This document shows, one piece after another, positions 28,772 to 37,003 of a DNA stretch of 64,000 bases. Each line of letters starts with the position of its first letter. Within the stretch, counting starts at the first letter, position 1. This stretch comes from Aurantimonas manganoxydans SI85-9A1 (GTDB lineage Bacteria; Pseudomonadota; Alphaproteobacteria; Rhizobiales; Rhizobiaceae), in NCBI RefSeq assembly GCF_000153465.1, contig NZ_CH672387.1, positions 585,180 to 649,179 of the forward strand, given 5' to 3'. The notes under the pieces were generated by a model, which was not told where the DNA came from, searched no databases, and worked only from the letters and a program-made list of their open reading frames with translations. The position numbers and the translations under genes are program-made.

Positions 28772-29526
28772 GAGCCATCGACCGCTTCGGCCCGGCCACG
28801 CTCGGCCTTGGCGCCTTCATCATGTTTCTCGTCGTCGTCGAAATCTTGATCCGCGCCGGCGTCATCAACGGCTACATCGTGCCGCTGCCGTCCGCCGTCG
28901 TTGTCGCCCTGGAGCGGGTGGTGACAGAGGAGGGCGTCGTGCCGCGCTTCGTCCTGACCGCAGGGGAAGCGTTCGCCGCCGGCCTTCTGGTTGCCGGCAT
29001 CGGCATCCCCGCCGGCATCCTGTTGTTCAGCGTCAACCTGTTGCGGCGGGCGACCGAGAACTGGGTCGCGGCCTTCGCCGCCGCCCCTGTAGTCCTGGTC
29101 TATCCGCTGTTCCTGGTGATTTTCGGCCGCAGCTCCTGGACGATCATCGCCATCGGCACCGTCGCCGGCCTGCCGCCGGTAATCCTGAAGACACTGGAGG
29201 GGCTATCCGGCGTGCGGCCGGTGCTGATCCGGGTCGGGGCGAGCTTCAACCTGACTCGCTGGCAGCAGTTTCGCACGATCCTCTTCCCGGCCGCCGTCCC
29301 GACGATCTTTGCGGGGCTCCGGCTCGGCCTGATCTTCGCGATGATCAATGTTGTCGGCGTCGAGTTCCTGATCAATTTCGGCGGCCTCGGTCCGCTGATC
29401 AACGAATTGTCCGAGCGCTACGACATGCCCGGCACCTATGCGGCGATCTGCTTCGTGGTGCTGGTCAGCGTGCTCTTCTTCCTCTTGGTCGAAAGGGTGG
29501 AAAAATGGCTACGACCGGCGTCCTGA
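28768..29526 (+). CDS. ABC transporter permease (NitT/TauT family) 1, module B
   Basis: Inner-membrane channel subunit, 252 residues with about six hydrophobic segments (LGAFIMFLVVVEILIRAGVI; FAAGLLVAGIGIPAGILLF; VVLVYPLFLVIFGRSSWTII; GLIFAMINVVGVEFLINFGG). The EAA-type coupling loop that contacts the ATPase is at LIRVGASFNLTRWQQFRTIL...AAVPTIFAGLRLG. The start lies in a four-base overlap with the ATPase gene. The end overlaps the second permease by 22 bases. Confidence 0.92.
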   Translation: MRAIDRFGPATLGLGAFIMFLVVVEILIRAGVINGYIVPLPSAVVVALERVVTEEGVVPRFVLTAGEAFAAGLLVAGIGIPAGILLFSVNLLRRATENWVAAFAAAPVVLVYPLFLVIFGRSSWTIIAIGTVAGLPPVILKTLEGLSGVRPVLIRVGASFNLTRWQQFRTILFPAAVPTIFAGLRLGLIFAMINVVGVEFLINFGGLGPLINELSERYDMPGTYAAICFVVLVSVLFFLLVERVEKWLRPAS

Positions 29527-30299
29527 CCCGGCCGGCGCCAAGCTGGCGCCCCGATGCGGTCACCCTCGTACGGATCGCGATCATCGCGGCGATCCTTATC
29601 CTGTGGCAAGCTCTCGCCCTTTCCGAACTGCTCTATCAGGACGTGGTCCCGCCGCTGCAGGCGATCGTGAGGGCGCTCGCCCGTCTCCTCGGGAGCGCAG
29701 AGTTCTACGTCAATCTCTGGGCAAGCCTTTACGAGACCGCGGTAGCGCTTCTCGTCGGCGGCGGGGCGGGGCTCTTCGTCGGCATCGCGCTCGGCGGCAG
29801 CCGCTTCCTCGGCCGCGCCTTCGAGCCGTATCTTTATTACCTCGGCCCGACGCCGAAGATCATCTTCTTCCCGATCATGATCATGTGGTTCGGCGTCGGC
29901 CCGGGCTCCAAAATGGCGATGGGCGCCATGTCCTGCTTCTTTCCGGTTGCGCTCAGTGTCGCCGTCGGTATGCGGGCAATCCCGTCGATCCTCATCCGCG
30001 TCGGCCAGAGTTTTCGGGCTAGCCAGGCTCAGATGGTGACGAAGATCTACCTGCCGGCCATGCGCGAACCGGTGGTGAACGGGTTCCGGCTGGGCTTCGG
30101 CATCGCCCTCATCGGTGTGCTTCTTGCTGAGACCAAGCTCTCCAACCAGGGCCTCGGCTTCCTGGTGATCCAGAACTACCAGCGCTTCGATATGCCGGCG
30201 ATGTACGCGCTTCTGATCGCCGTCTTCGCCCTGTCGATTCTGGCCAATGCCGGCATCAGCCGGCTGACCCGGCCGGGCGGCGGCAGGGCCGGCAAATAG
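29505..30299 (+). CDS. ABC transporter permease (NitT/TauT family) 2, module B
   Basis: Second channel subunit, 264 residues, related to the first and probably forming a heterodimer with it. It has six hydrophobic segments, FEPYLYYLGPTPKIIFFPIM with the WFGVGPGSK turn, and the EAA loop ILIRVGQSFRASQAQMVTKI...AMREPVVNGFRLGFG. The overlap of 22 bases with permease 1 is unusually long but both frames are intact. A GC-rich stem-loop follows before the first binding-protein gene. Confidence 0.92.
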   Translation: MATTGVLTRPAPSWRPDAVTLVRIAIIAAILILWQALALSELLYQDVVPPLQAIVRALARLLGSAEFYVNLWASLYETAVALLVGGGAGLFVGIALGGSRFLGRAFEPYLYYLGPTPKIIFFPIMIMWFGVGPGSKMAMGAMSCFFPVALSVAVGMRAIPSILIRVGQSFRASQAQMVTKIYLPAMREPVVNGFRLGFGIALIGVLLAETKLSNQGLGFLVIQNYQRFDMPAMYALLIAVFALSILANAGISRLTRPGGGRAGK

Positions 30300-30304
30300 C
30301 CATC

Positions 30305-30334
30305 CCGCGGGCGGGGGAGACGCCCGCGGTTATT
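30305..30334 (+). terminator. Intercistronic stem-loop between permease and binding-protein genes
   Basis: CCGCGGGCG (30305-30313) pairs with CGCCCGCGG (30321-30329) around a 7-base loop, followed by TTATT. The T-run is weak, so this is more likely a partial terminator or an mRNA-stabilising hairpin that sets the level of the binding-protein message. Confidence 0.5.
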
Positions 30335-30354
30335 CTACACACAGGGAGGAATAC

Positions 30355-31308
30355 ATGAAAACGACGACACTTATCCTTGCAGGGCTGCTCGCCTCTGCGA
30401 TGGCGGGCGAGGCCATTGCTGCCGATAACCTTAAGCTCGCGGTCGGACAGCGCGGCAACTGGGACACCGCGGTCGCCGAGCTCGGACAGCGCGCCGGCAT
30501 CTTCGCAAAGCACGACCTCGAGCTCGACCTGCTCTACACCCAAGGCGGCGGCGAGACGATGCAGGCGGTGATCTCCGGCAGCGTCGACATCGGCGTTGCG
30601 GCCGGCACCCTTGGTGTCCTCGGCGCCTTTTCCAAGGGCGCCCCGGTCCGCATCATCGGCGCCGAGGCGACCGGCGCAGCGGACTTCTGGTACGTGCCTG
30701 CCGACTCCAAACTGCAGTCGCTGAAGGACGCCGACGCCGACACGACGATTGCCTATTCGACCAACGGCTCGTCGACCAATTCGATGGTGCTCGGCTTCAT
30801 CAACGAATACGGCCTGAAGTCTCAGCCGGTCGCGACCGGCAGTCCCGCGGCGACCTTCACCCCGGTGATGACCGGCCAGGTTGATGTCGGCTGGTCCTCG
30901 CCGCCCTTCGGCTTCGATGCCCTCGACGAGGGCAAGATCCGCATCATCGCCCGCGGCAACGACATTGAGGCGATCCGCAACCAGTCGATCCGCACCCTGA
31001 TCGCCAACCAACAGTTCATGGCAGAGCGTCCGGACGAGCTGCAGCGCTTCATGGCTGCCTACCGCGAGACGATCGACTGGATGTATTCCGGCGACGAGGC
31101 ACTCCAGACCTATGCCGAATTCGCCGACACCGACGTCCCGACGGCGAAGCGCATCCGTGATGAGTTCTTCCCGCAGTCACTGATCGACCCGGACGAGATG
31201 TCCGGCATGCCTGCGTTGATGGAGGATGCCGTCAAGCACAAGGTGCTGACGGAGAAGCTGTCCGACGCGCAGCTGGCAGAACTCATCCAGATTCCGGCGC
31301 GACAGTAG
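30355..31308 (+). CDS. ABC transporter substrate-binding protein (NitT/TauT family) 1, module B
   Basis: Periplasmic receptor, 317 residues. The signal peptide is MKTTTLILAGLLASAMAGEA with cleavage near AIAA. The type 2 binding fold begins DNLKLAVGQRGNWDTAVAEL, then GIFAKHDLELDLLYTQGGGE, TMQAVISGSVDIGVAAGTLG and VATGSPAATFTPVMTGQVDV. It is preceded by AGGGAGGA at a good distance. It is closely similar to the next gene product across its full length, a tandem duplication. The ligand is unknown; the operon suggests an aromatic acid. Confidence 0.93.
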   Translation: MKTTTLILAGLLASAMAGEAIAADNLKLAVGQRGNWDTAVAELGQRAGIFAKHDLELDLLYTQGGGETMQAVISGSVDIGVAAGTLGVLGAFSKGAPVRIIGAEATGAADFWYVPADSKLQSLKDADADTTIAYSTNGSSTNSMVLGFINEYGLKSQPVATGSPAATFTPVMTGQVDVGWSSPPFGFDALDEGKIRIIARGNDIEAIRNQSIRTLIANQQFMAERPDELQRFMAAYRETIDWMYSGDEALQTYAEFADTDVPTAKRIRDEFFPQSLIDPDEMSGMPALMEDAVKHKVLTEKLSDAQLAELIQIPARQ

Positions 31309-31316
31309 CGCTATTG

Positions 31317-31348
31317 CCTGCCGGCGGGGGAGGTCCGCCGGCAGGTTT
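31317..31348 (+). terminator. Intercistronic stem-loop between tandem binding-protein genes
   Basis: CCTGCCGGCGG (31317-31327) pairs with CCGCCGGCAGG (31335-31345), an 11-base perfect stem with a 7-base loop followed by TTT. It has the same layout and a similar loop (GGGAGGT against GGGGAGA) as the hairpin before the first binding-protein gene, so the pair may have been duplicated with the gene. Confidence 0.55.
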
Positions 31349-31379
31349 CTGGGCAACAAACCAAACGGGAGGAATGACA

Positions 31380-32348
31380 ATGCGCAGGACATTTCTGAAG
31401 GTCTGCCTGGTGCTGGCTTCGACGCTGTCGGGCGGCACGGCCATGGCCCAGGAACTCGACATGCTGAGGCTGGCCATCGGCCAGCGGGGCAACTGGGAGA
31501 ACTCTCCGGCTGAACTCGGGCAGCAGGCGGGCATCTTCGCCAAGCACGGGTTGAAGCTCGACATCCTCTACACGCAAGGCGGCGGTGAGACGATGCAGGC
31601 GGTCATTTCGGGGAGCGTCGACATCGGTGTGGGCGTCGGAACCTCCGGCATCCTCAGCGCCTTTTCAAAGGGCGCGCCGGTTCGGGCGATCGCCAACTCC
31701 ACCACCGGCGCCAACGACCTCTTCTGGTACGTGTCGGCGGACTCGCCGGTGCAGTCCTTCAAGGACGCCGGCGACAAGACTGTCGCCTTTTCCTCGAATG
31801 GCTCCTCCACCAACACTATGGTGCTCGGGCTGATGCAGGAATTCGGCATCGAGGCTGAACCGGTCGCGACCGGCAGCCCAGCCTCCACCTGGACCCAAGC
31901 GATGTCGGGCCAGGTCGACATCGGCTGGTCGGCTCCGCCGAGGGGTGTGCAGGAACTGCAGGACGGCAAGATCCGCGTCATCGCGCGCGGCAGCGATGTC
32001 CCATCCCTCCGCAATCAGACCGTGCGTCTTATGATCACCTCGGCGTCGGTCCTTGAGGCAAAGGAGGACGAGATAAAGCGCTACGTCGAAGCCTATGCCG
32101 AGACGCTCGACTACATGTATTCCGATCCGAAAGCGGTGGAGGCCTATGCCAAGTGGGTCGAGGTGCCGGTCGAGGTGGCGGAGAAGACCCGCGACGACTT
32201 CTACCCCAAGGAGAACCTGCGGATCGATAGGCTCAGCGGCATGGACGACGCCATGGCCGATGCCGTCCGGCTGAAGTTCATCCCCAAAGTGCTGACCGAG
32301 GCGCAGCTGGACGAGCTGATCCAGTATCCCGCCGGCCATAGCGAATAA
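31380..32348 (+). CDS. ABC transporter substrate-binding protein (NitT/TauT family) 2, module B
   Basis: Second periplasmic receptor, 322 residues, a paralogue of the preceding one. The signal peptide is MRRTFLKVCLVLASTLSGG with AMA cleavage. Matching motifs are LRLAIGQRGNWENSPAELGQ, GIFAKHGLKLDILYTQGGGE, TMQAVISGSVDIGVGVGTSG and VATGSPASTWTQAMSGQVDI. The ATG at 31380 was chosen because GGGAGG lies seven bases upstream; the ATG six bases earlier is too close to it. Two receptors with one permease/ATPase set suggest a transporter that accepts two related ligands. Confidence 0.93.
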   Translation: MRRTFLKVCLVLASTLSGGTAMAQELDMLRLAIGQRGNWENSPAELGQQAGIFAKHGLKLDILYTQGGGETMQAVISGSVDIGVGVGTSGILSAFSKGAPVRAIANSTTGANDLFWYVSADSPVQSFKDAGDKTVAFSSNGSSTNTMVLGLMQEFGIEAEPVATGSPASTWTQAMSGQVDIGWSAPPRGVQELQDGKIRVIARGSDVPSLRNQTVRLMITSASVLEAKEDEIKRYVEAYAETLDYMYSDPKAVEAYAKWVEVPVEVAEKTRDDFYPKENLRIDRLSGMDDAMADAVRLKFIPKVLTEAQLDELIQYPAGHSE

Positions 32349-32411
32349 ATCCCGCGCGCCGGCTGCTCGCGGCCGGCCGCTCACTTTTGCATTGCCGATT
32401 TCGGAGGCAGC

Positions 32412-33920
32412 ATGCTAGACGAGCCGAACGACCCCATCACCACCCTCTTGCCCAGCCAGCGCGGGCTCTACGTCGCCGGCGCCTGGCGCGAGCCCGCGTC
32501 CGGCCGGCATGTCGAGCTGACCAGTCCCGGCACGGGACAGTCCCTCGGAACTGTCGCCGAAGCCGGCGCCGCGGATGCCGAGGCGGCGATCGCCGCGGCC
32601 AAGGCGGCCTTCCGGGAGTGGCGCGACGTCACGCCGAACGAGCGGGCGAAAATCCTGCGCAGCATCGCGGCCATCGTCCGTGAAAACGCCCGCGAACTCG
32701 CCACCATCGACGCCGCCGACTGCGGCAACCCGATGACGGCGATGCTGGGCGATGCCGATATCGCCAGCGCCCAGCTGGACTTCTTCGCCGGCCTCGTCAC
32801 CGAGATGAAGGGCGCATCGATCCCCATGGGCCCGGGTTCGGTGAATTTTTCGCTACGCGAGCCGCATGGCGTCGTCACCAAAATCATGCCCTTCAACCAT
32901 CCCTTCATGTTCTGCGCCGGCAAGATCGCGGCGCCTCTCGCCGCCGGCAACACCGTGGTGGTCAAGCCGCCGGAGCAGGCGCCGCTCTCCTCACTGCGCT
33001 TTGCCGAGCTGATCGACGGGCTGCTCCCGCCAGGCGTCTTCAACCTCTTGCCGGGCGGGCGCGAGGTCGGCGAGGTGCTGTCCGGCCACCGCGACGTCGC
33101 CATGGTCTCGCTGATCGGCAGCGTGCGCACCGGCCAGGCGGTGATGCGGTCGGCGGCCGAGACGATCAAGCCGCTTCTGCTCGAACTTGGCGGCAAGAAC
33201 GCGCTGATTGCCTATCCCGACGCCGATCCACGTGAGGTGGCGCGGGCGCTGGCCGCAGGCATGAACTTCACCTGGTGCGGCCAGTCCTGCGGCTCGACCA
33301 GCCGCGGCTTCATCCACGCGGCGATCTACGAGGATGTGCTCGCCCACCTCGCGGAAGCCTGCGCCGCCTACCGGCCGGGGATCCCGACCGATCCGTCTAC
33401 CACCATGGGCGCAATCGTCAGTCGGATGCAGTACGAGCGGGTGAAAGAGTTCATCGCAGCGTCGAAGGCGGAAGGCGCTCGGCTCGTCGCCGGCGGCGGC
33501 CATCCAAGTGATCCGGCGCTGGAGGACGGCTTCTTCATCGAGCCGACTGTCTTCGCGGACGTTACGCCGACGATGCGGATAGCCCGCGAGGAGGTGTTCG
33601 GTCCGGTGCTGGCGATCGCGCCCTGGCGCGACGAGGCGGCGATGCTGGAAGAGGTCAACGCCGTCGAGTATGGGCTGACCTGCTCGATCTGGACCGACGA
33701 TCTCCATCAGGCGCATCTCACCGCCCGCGAGGTCGAGGCCGGCTATGTCTGGATCAACGACGTCTCCAAGCATTTTCTCGGCGCGCCCTTCGGCGGCGTC
33801 AAGCAGTCCGGCCTCGGGCGCGAGGAATGCCTCGAGGAACTCCTCGCCTATACCCGCGAGAAGAACGTCCATCTGCGCCTGAACCCTAGCCGCACTCGGC
33901 TCGTCAGAGGCGCGGTCTGA
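32412..33920 (+). CDS. NAD(P)-dependent aldehyde dehydrogenase, module B
   Basis: Oxidises an aldehyde to its acid in the cytoplasm; 502 residues. The ALDH fold is complete. The cofactor region is KIMPFNHPFMFCAGKIAAPL with VVKPPEQAPLSSLRFAELID. The general base is Glu258 (LLLELGGKNALI), the nucleophile is Cys293 (TWCGQSCGSTSRG), and the C-terminal EVFGPVLAIAPW and FGGVKQSGLGREECLEEL are present. GGAGG precedes the ATG. GQSC at the active site and the length are close to benzaldehyde/betaine-aldehyde-type enzymes. Placed with the ThDP enzyme it is a good candidate for an aryl-aldehyde dehydrogenase, but substrate choice cannot be read from sequence. Confidence 0.92.
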   Translation: MLDEPNDPITTLLPSQRGLYVAGAWREPASGRHVELTSPGTGQSLGTVAEAGAADAEAAIAAAKAAFREWRDVTPNERAKILRSIAAIVRENARELATIDAADCGNPMTAMLGDADIASAQLDFFAGLVTEMKGASIPMGPGSVNFSLREPHGVVTKIMPFNHPFMFCAGKIAAPLAAGNTVVVKPPEQAPLSSLRFAELIDGLLPPGVFNLLPGGREVGEVLSGHRDVAMVSLIGSVRTGQAVMRSAAETIKPLLLELGGKNALIAYPDADPREVARALAAGMNFTWCGQSCGSTSRGFIHAAIYEDVLAHLAEACAAYRPGIPTDPSTTMGAIVSRMQYERVKEFIAASKAEGARLVAGGGHPSDPALEDGFFIEPTVFADVTPTMRIAREEVFGPVLAIAPWRDEAAMLEEVNAVEYGLTCSIWTDDLHQAHLTAREVEAGYVWINDVSKHFLGAPFGGVKQSGLGREECLEELLAYTREKNVHLRLNPSRTRLVRGAV

Positions 33921-33960
33921 TACTCGGCCCGCTTCAGGGCAGTTCGAACGGAACCATCAC

Positions 33961-34953
33961 ATGAGCAAGCTGAAACTGTCCATCGCCGTTGGCGATTACG
34001 ACCGCACGCGTCCGCTGATCGACGGCACCGTCCAGATCGACGGCGTCGACCCGGTCTTCATGACACTCGATCCCGAGGAGATCTTCTTCCGGGCCTTTCG
34101 GCATGCCGAATTCGACGTCTCCGAGCTGTCGTTGAGTTCGTTTTCGGTTAAAACTGCGCGGGACGACTGTCCCTATGTCGGGATCCCGGTGTTCCTGTCC
34201 CGGGCCTTCCGCCACACTTCCTTCTATGTCAACGCTTCGGCTGGCATCACCAAACCGCAGGACCTGCGCGGCAAGCGGGTCGGCGTGCCGGAATACCAGT
34301 TGACCGCCTGCGTCTGGGGCCGGGTAATCCTCAAGGACGAATACGGGCTGGATCCCAGCGAGATCACCTGGGTGCGTGGGGGCATTGAGCAGCCGGGCCG
34401 GCCGGAGAAGATCGCGATCGATCTGCCCGAGGGCGTCCGGTTGGAGAGCGCGCCGGAAGGTCGCTCCCTCTCCGACCTCCTCCTTGCGGGTGAGATTGAT
34501 GCAATTCTGACGCCGCGCGCACCTTCAGCGTACGATCGGGGCGAGGCGGGCGTGCGATGGCTTTTCGAAGATCCGACCCGGGCAGCCACCGACTACTACG
34601 AGCGCACCGGCATCTTTCCGATAATGCATCTCACCGGCCTGCGTCGTGAGTTATCCGATGAGCATCCCTGGCTCGCGGGCGCTCTGTTGAAGGCCTTCAC
34701 GCAGGCCAAGGTTGTCGCACAACGCCGGCTTAGTGATACGTCCGCCACCAAGGTGACGCTGCCTTTTGTGGAAGAGCGCCTGCGCGAAGCGCACCAGCTG
34801 ATGGGCGCAGATTTCTGGTCCTATGGCTACGCCCGAAATCGCGAACAGCTGGACATTTTTCTCGACCACCATCATGCTCAGGGCCTGTCCTCGCGCCGCC
34901 TCGTGCCCGAGGACCTCTTTCATCCATCCAGTCTCGAAACACATCTGATCTGA
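33961..34953 (+). CDS. 4,5-dihydroxyphthalate decarboxylase-like protein (module B)
   Basis: A second Pht5/DHPDC-family protein, 330 residues, no signal peptide. It begins [19 protein letters not shown], then [80 protein letters not shown] and [20 protein letters not shown] with [13 protein letters not shown] at the end. These are the same blocks as in the module A protein; VPEYQLTA is closer to authentic DHP decarboxylases than IPEWAQTA of module A. It is the last gene of module B, with an IS630 relic starting about 12 bases later, so anything originally downstream may have been lost. Confidence 0.83.
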   Translation: MSKLKLSIAVGDYDRTRPLIDGTVQIDGVDPVFMTLDPEEIFFRAFRHAEFDVSELSLSSFSVKTARDDCPYVGIPVFLSRAFRHTSFYVNASAGITKPQDLRGKRVGVPEYQLTACVWGRVILKDEYGLDPSEITWVRGGIEQPGRPEKIAIDLPEGVRLESAPEGRSLSDLLLAGEIDAILTPRAPSAYDRGEAGVRWLFEDPTRAATDYYERTGIFPIMHLTGLRRELSDEHPWLAGALLKAFTQAKVVAQRRLSDTSATKVTLPFVEERLREAHQLMGADFWSYGYARNREQLDIFLDHHHAQGLSSRRLVPEDLFHPSSLETHLI

Positions 34954-34964
34954 TATCCTGTCTA

Positions 34965-35276
34965 ATTGGTCAGCCGGTCCTCAAGCCCGGCGACATCGTC
35001 GTCATGGACAATCTCGGCAGTCACAAATCGGCTGCCATCCGGCAGTTGATCCGGTCGGCCGGTGCCAGCCTGCGCTACCTGCCGGCCTACTCGCCCGACC
35101 TCAATCCCATCGAGCAGGCTTTCGCCAAGATCAAGCACTGGATGCGCAGGGCCGAGAAGCGCAGCATCGAGGATACCTGGCGCCATCTCGGCGCCCTGGT
35201 CGAAACCATCCAGCCCGGCGAATGCGCAAACCACTTCGCCAATGCCGGATACGGCTCCGTCAAAACATGAGCCGCT
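34965..35276 (+). pseudogene. IS630-family transposase, C-terminal remnant with right end
   Basis: The last 88 codons from ATG 35004, plus 13 upstream in-frame codons ([13 protein letters not shown]), of an IS630 DDE transposase. [17 protein letters not shown] carries the second catalytic Asp, [20 protein letters not shown] the third acid (Glu in NPIEQ), and the end is [12 protein letters not shown]. The stop overlaps the element's right terminal repeat (ATGAGCCGCTC, to about 35276), nearly identical to the right repeat at 40306-40316. The left part and left repeat are missing. It lies between module B and the truncated-looking oxidoreductase gene. Confidence 0.85.
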
Positions 35277-35316
35277 CTGGCGTGTCGGGGAGCTGTTTCG
35301 CCGTCCGGTCCGCGTC

Positions 35317-36948
35317 TCATCCGCCGGGACCGAAGGTCTCGAAATGGATCCGGCCGGGATCGACGCCGCGGGCTGTCAGGCCCGCATGGATGTCCGCGAG
35401 AAAGCGCTCGGGACCGCAGAGCATGTAGTCGGCATCCGCACCCGCATTGAGGGAGATGAGGTCCGCCGCCGTGATCCGCCCGGCTTTGTCGAAGTGAACG
35501 CCCGGCCCGTCCGAAGCCTCCGGGGCGCTGTAATAGACAAGCCGCTCGATGGGTGCGCCCGTCGCGATAAGCGCGTCGATTTCGGCGGCAAAGGCGTGGC
35601 TGCGCCGGTTTCGGGTGCCGTGGACGAACCGGGTCGGCCGGCCCGAACCGCTTTCCACGGCGGCATGCAGCATCGAGAGCATGGGCGTGACACCGACCCC
35701 GGCGCTGACCAACACCAGCGGGCTGTTGCTGGACGGGGCCTGGAAGGCACCCGCCGGCCGCCCCGTCATGATCGTGTCGCCCACAGCGATCTCATCGTGG
35801 AGGACACGCGAGACGGTGCCCCGGTCCTCCCGCTTGACGCTGATGCGGTAATGTTCGGCCGTTGGGCTGCCGGACAGCGAATAGCTGCGCCGCACCGGGC
35901 CCGCCTGTCCGGGGTCCGTCAGTGCGACCGGAAGATGCATGCCCGGCTGGAACGGCGCCAGCGGCCCGCCCTCCCGGGGGGCGAGATGGAACGAGGTGAT
36001 GGCATCGCTTTCGACGACCTTGTCGATCACCGTCATTTTCAGCGCTTCCAAGCCGTCCCGGCGCCAGCGCAGGGACAGGGCACCTGGACGCTCCACCACG
36101 CGATCGATCGCGACGCGGATCATGCGCCGCGCCTGCGGATCGTCGCTGCCCGCCGCACCCCAGTCGATCCGCGCCCGCCCGGCGATCTGCAGAAGGCTGC
36201 CGGTCTCGAAGGACACGAACAGCAGCCCGACCCTGGGGTCGCGAACCAGATTGCCGATCGTGTTGAAGAAATTGTTGCCGGGATAGTCCGGGATCTGCAG
36301 GGAACCATCCTTCGCGACCTGCACGAAACCCGGCTCGCCGCCGCGATGGGAGGCATCGAAGCCACCTGCCGTGCGGCCGCCGCCGGCCCGGACGCCCGAG
36401 CCGATGAAGAGCGTATCCGCAGCCGCGATCCAGGCCTTGTGGGATGGCTGCAGCCGGTCGGAGAGCCGAGCGGGAGGGGCCTGACGGGCTTCGACCCGGC
36501 GCCATTCGCGCGCGTGGATATATTGCGGGCAATTGCCGAAGCTCTGGTGGACGTGGACGACATATCCCGTCCCCTCGGGCCGGATGAACCCGTTCAGTCG
36601 GTTGCGCCGGCGACTGGCGAGCGCGATGCCGAGCATGCCGATCTCGCTGCCGGCGGCGAGTGTGGCAGCTAGCGGGTCCGCCCGGTCGAGGCTGGCCGCC
36701 AACCGCAATTGGCGCGGGTTCGGCGAGGTGGCGAAGCCTTCCGGCCCCTCCATGATCGACACCCAAGGCTGGCCGGTTTCGTCGCCACTCGCGATGACGA
36801 GGAACGGCAGCGACGCGAAGAAGGCCCGGTGTTGCTCGGGCATCCGGTCGCGGATGAAGCCGGCGGCCGCGGCCGCGGCCGCGACGTCACCGACGCCGGC
36901 CCGGCGCTGTGCTTCCAGTTCGCCGGCATGGAAGGTGGGGGAGTCCAT
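35317..36948 (-). CDS. PNPOx-like domain fused to ferredoxin-NADP reductase-type domain
   Basis: Predicted flavoprotein oxidoreductase of 543 residues. The N-terminal half is a pyridoxamine-phosphate-oxidase-like FMN barrel (FLVIASGDETGQPWVSIMEG; YPGNNFFNTIGNLVRDPRVG). The C-terminal half is a FAD/NAD(P) reductase: RRSYSLSGSPTAEHYRISVK (FAD-binding RxYS), VLVSAGVGVTPMLSMLHAAV (NAD(P)-binding) and YMLCGPERFLADIHAGL. Related fusions usually continue into a C-terminal plant-type 2Fe-2S domain. Here the protein stops at FETFGPGG, 40 bases from an IS630 end, so that domain may have been lost. The start at 36948 (MDSPTFHAGE) has GGAG eight bases upstream. It follows the GST gene on the same strand by 55 bases and probably forms an operon with it. 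Confidence 0.85.
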   Translation of the reverse strand: MDSPTFHAGELEAQRRAGVGDVAAAAAAAGFIRDRMPEQHRAFFASLPFLVIASGDETGQPWVSIMEGPEGFATSPNPRQLRLAASLDRADPLAATLAAGSEIGMLGIALASRRRNRLNGFIRPEGTGYVVHVHQSFGNCPQYIHAREWRRVEARQAPPARLSDRLQPSHKAWIAAADTLFIGSGVRAGGGRTAGGFDASHRGGEPGFVQVAKDGSLQIPDYPGNNFFNTIGNLVRDPRVGLLFVSFETGSLLQIAGRARIDWGAAGSDDPQARRMIRVAIDRVVERPGALSLRWRRDGLEALKMTVIDKVVESDAITSFHLAPREGGPLAPFQPGMHLPVALTDPGQAGPVRRSYSLSGSPTAEHYRISVKREDRGTVSRVLHDEIAVGDTIMTGRPAGAFQAPSSNSPLVLVSAGVGVTPMLSMLHAAVESGSGRPTRFVHGTRNRRSHAFAAEIDALIATGAPIERLVYYSAPEASDGPGVHFDKAGRITAADLISLNAGADADYMLCGPERFLADIHAGLTARGVDPGRIHFETFGPGG

Positions 36949-37003
36949 TGGTGCATCTCCAGACCGCTGCAGAACCACCCGAGGGCGGGCGCGTGCCAAA
37001 GGG

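Noticed and set aside
33961-34953. DHPDC-like protein considered as an extra ABC receptor
   Set aside because: It has no signal peptide, and its block order matches the decarboxylase family; the operon already has two receptors.
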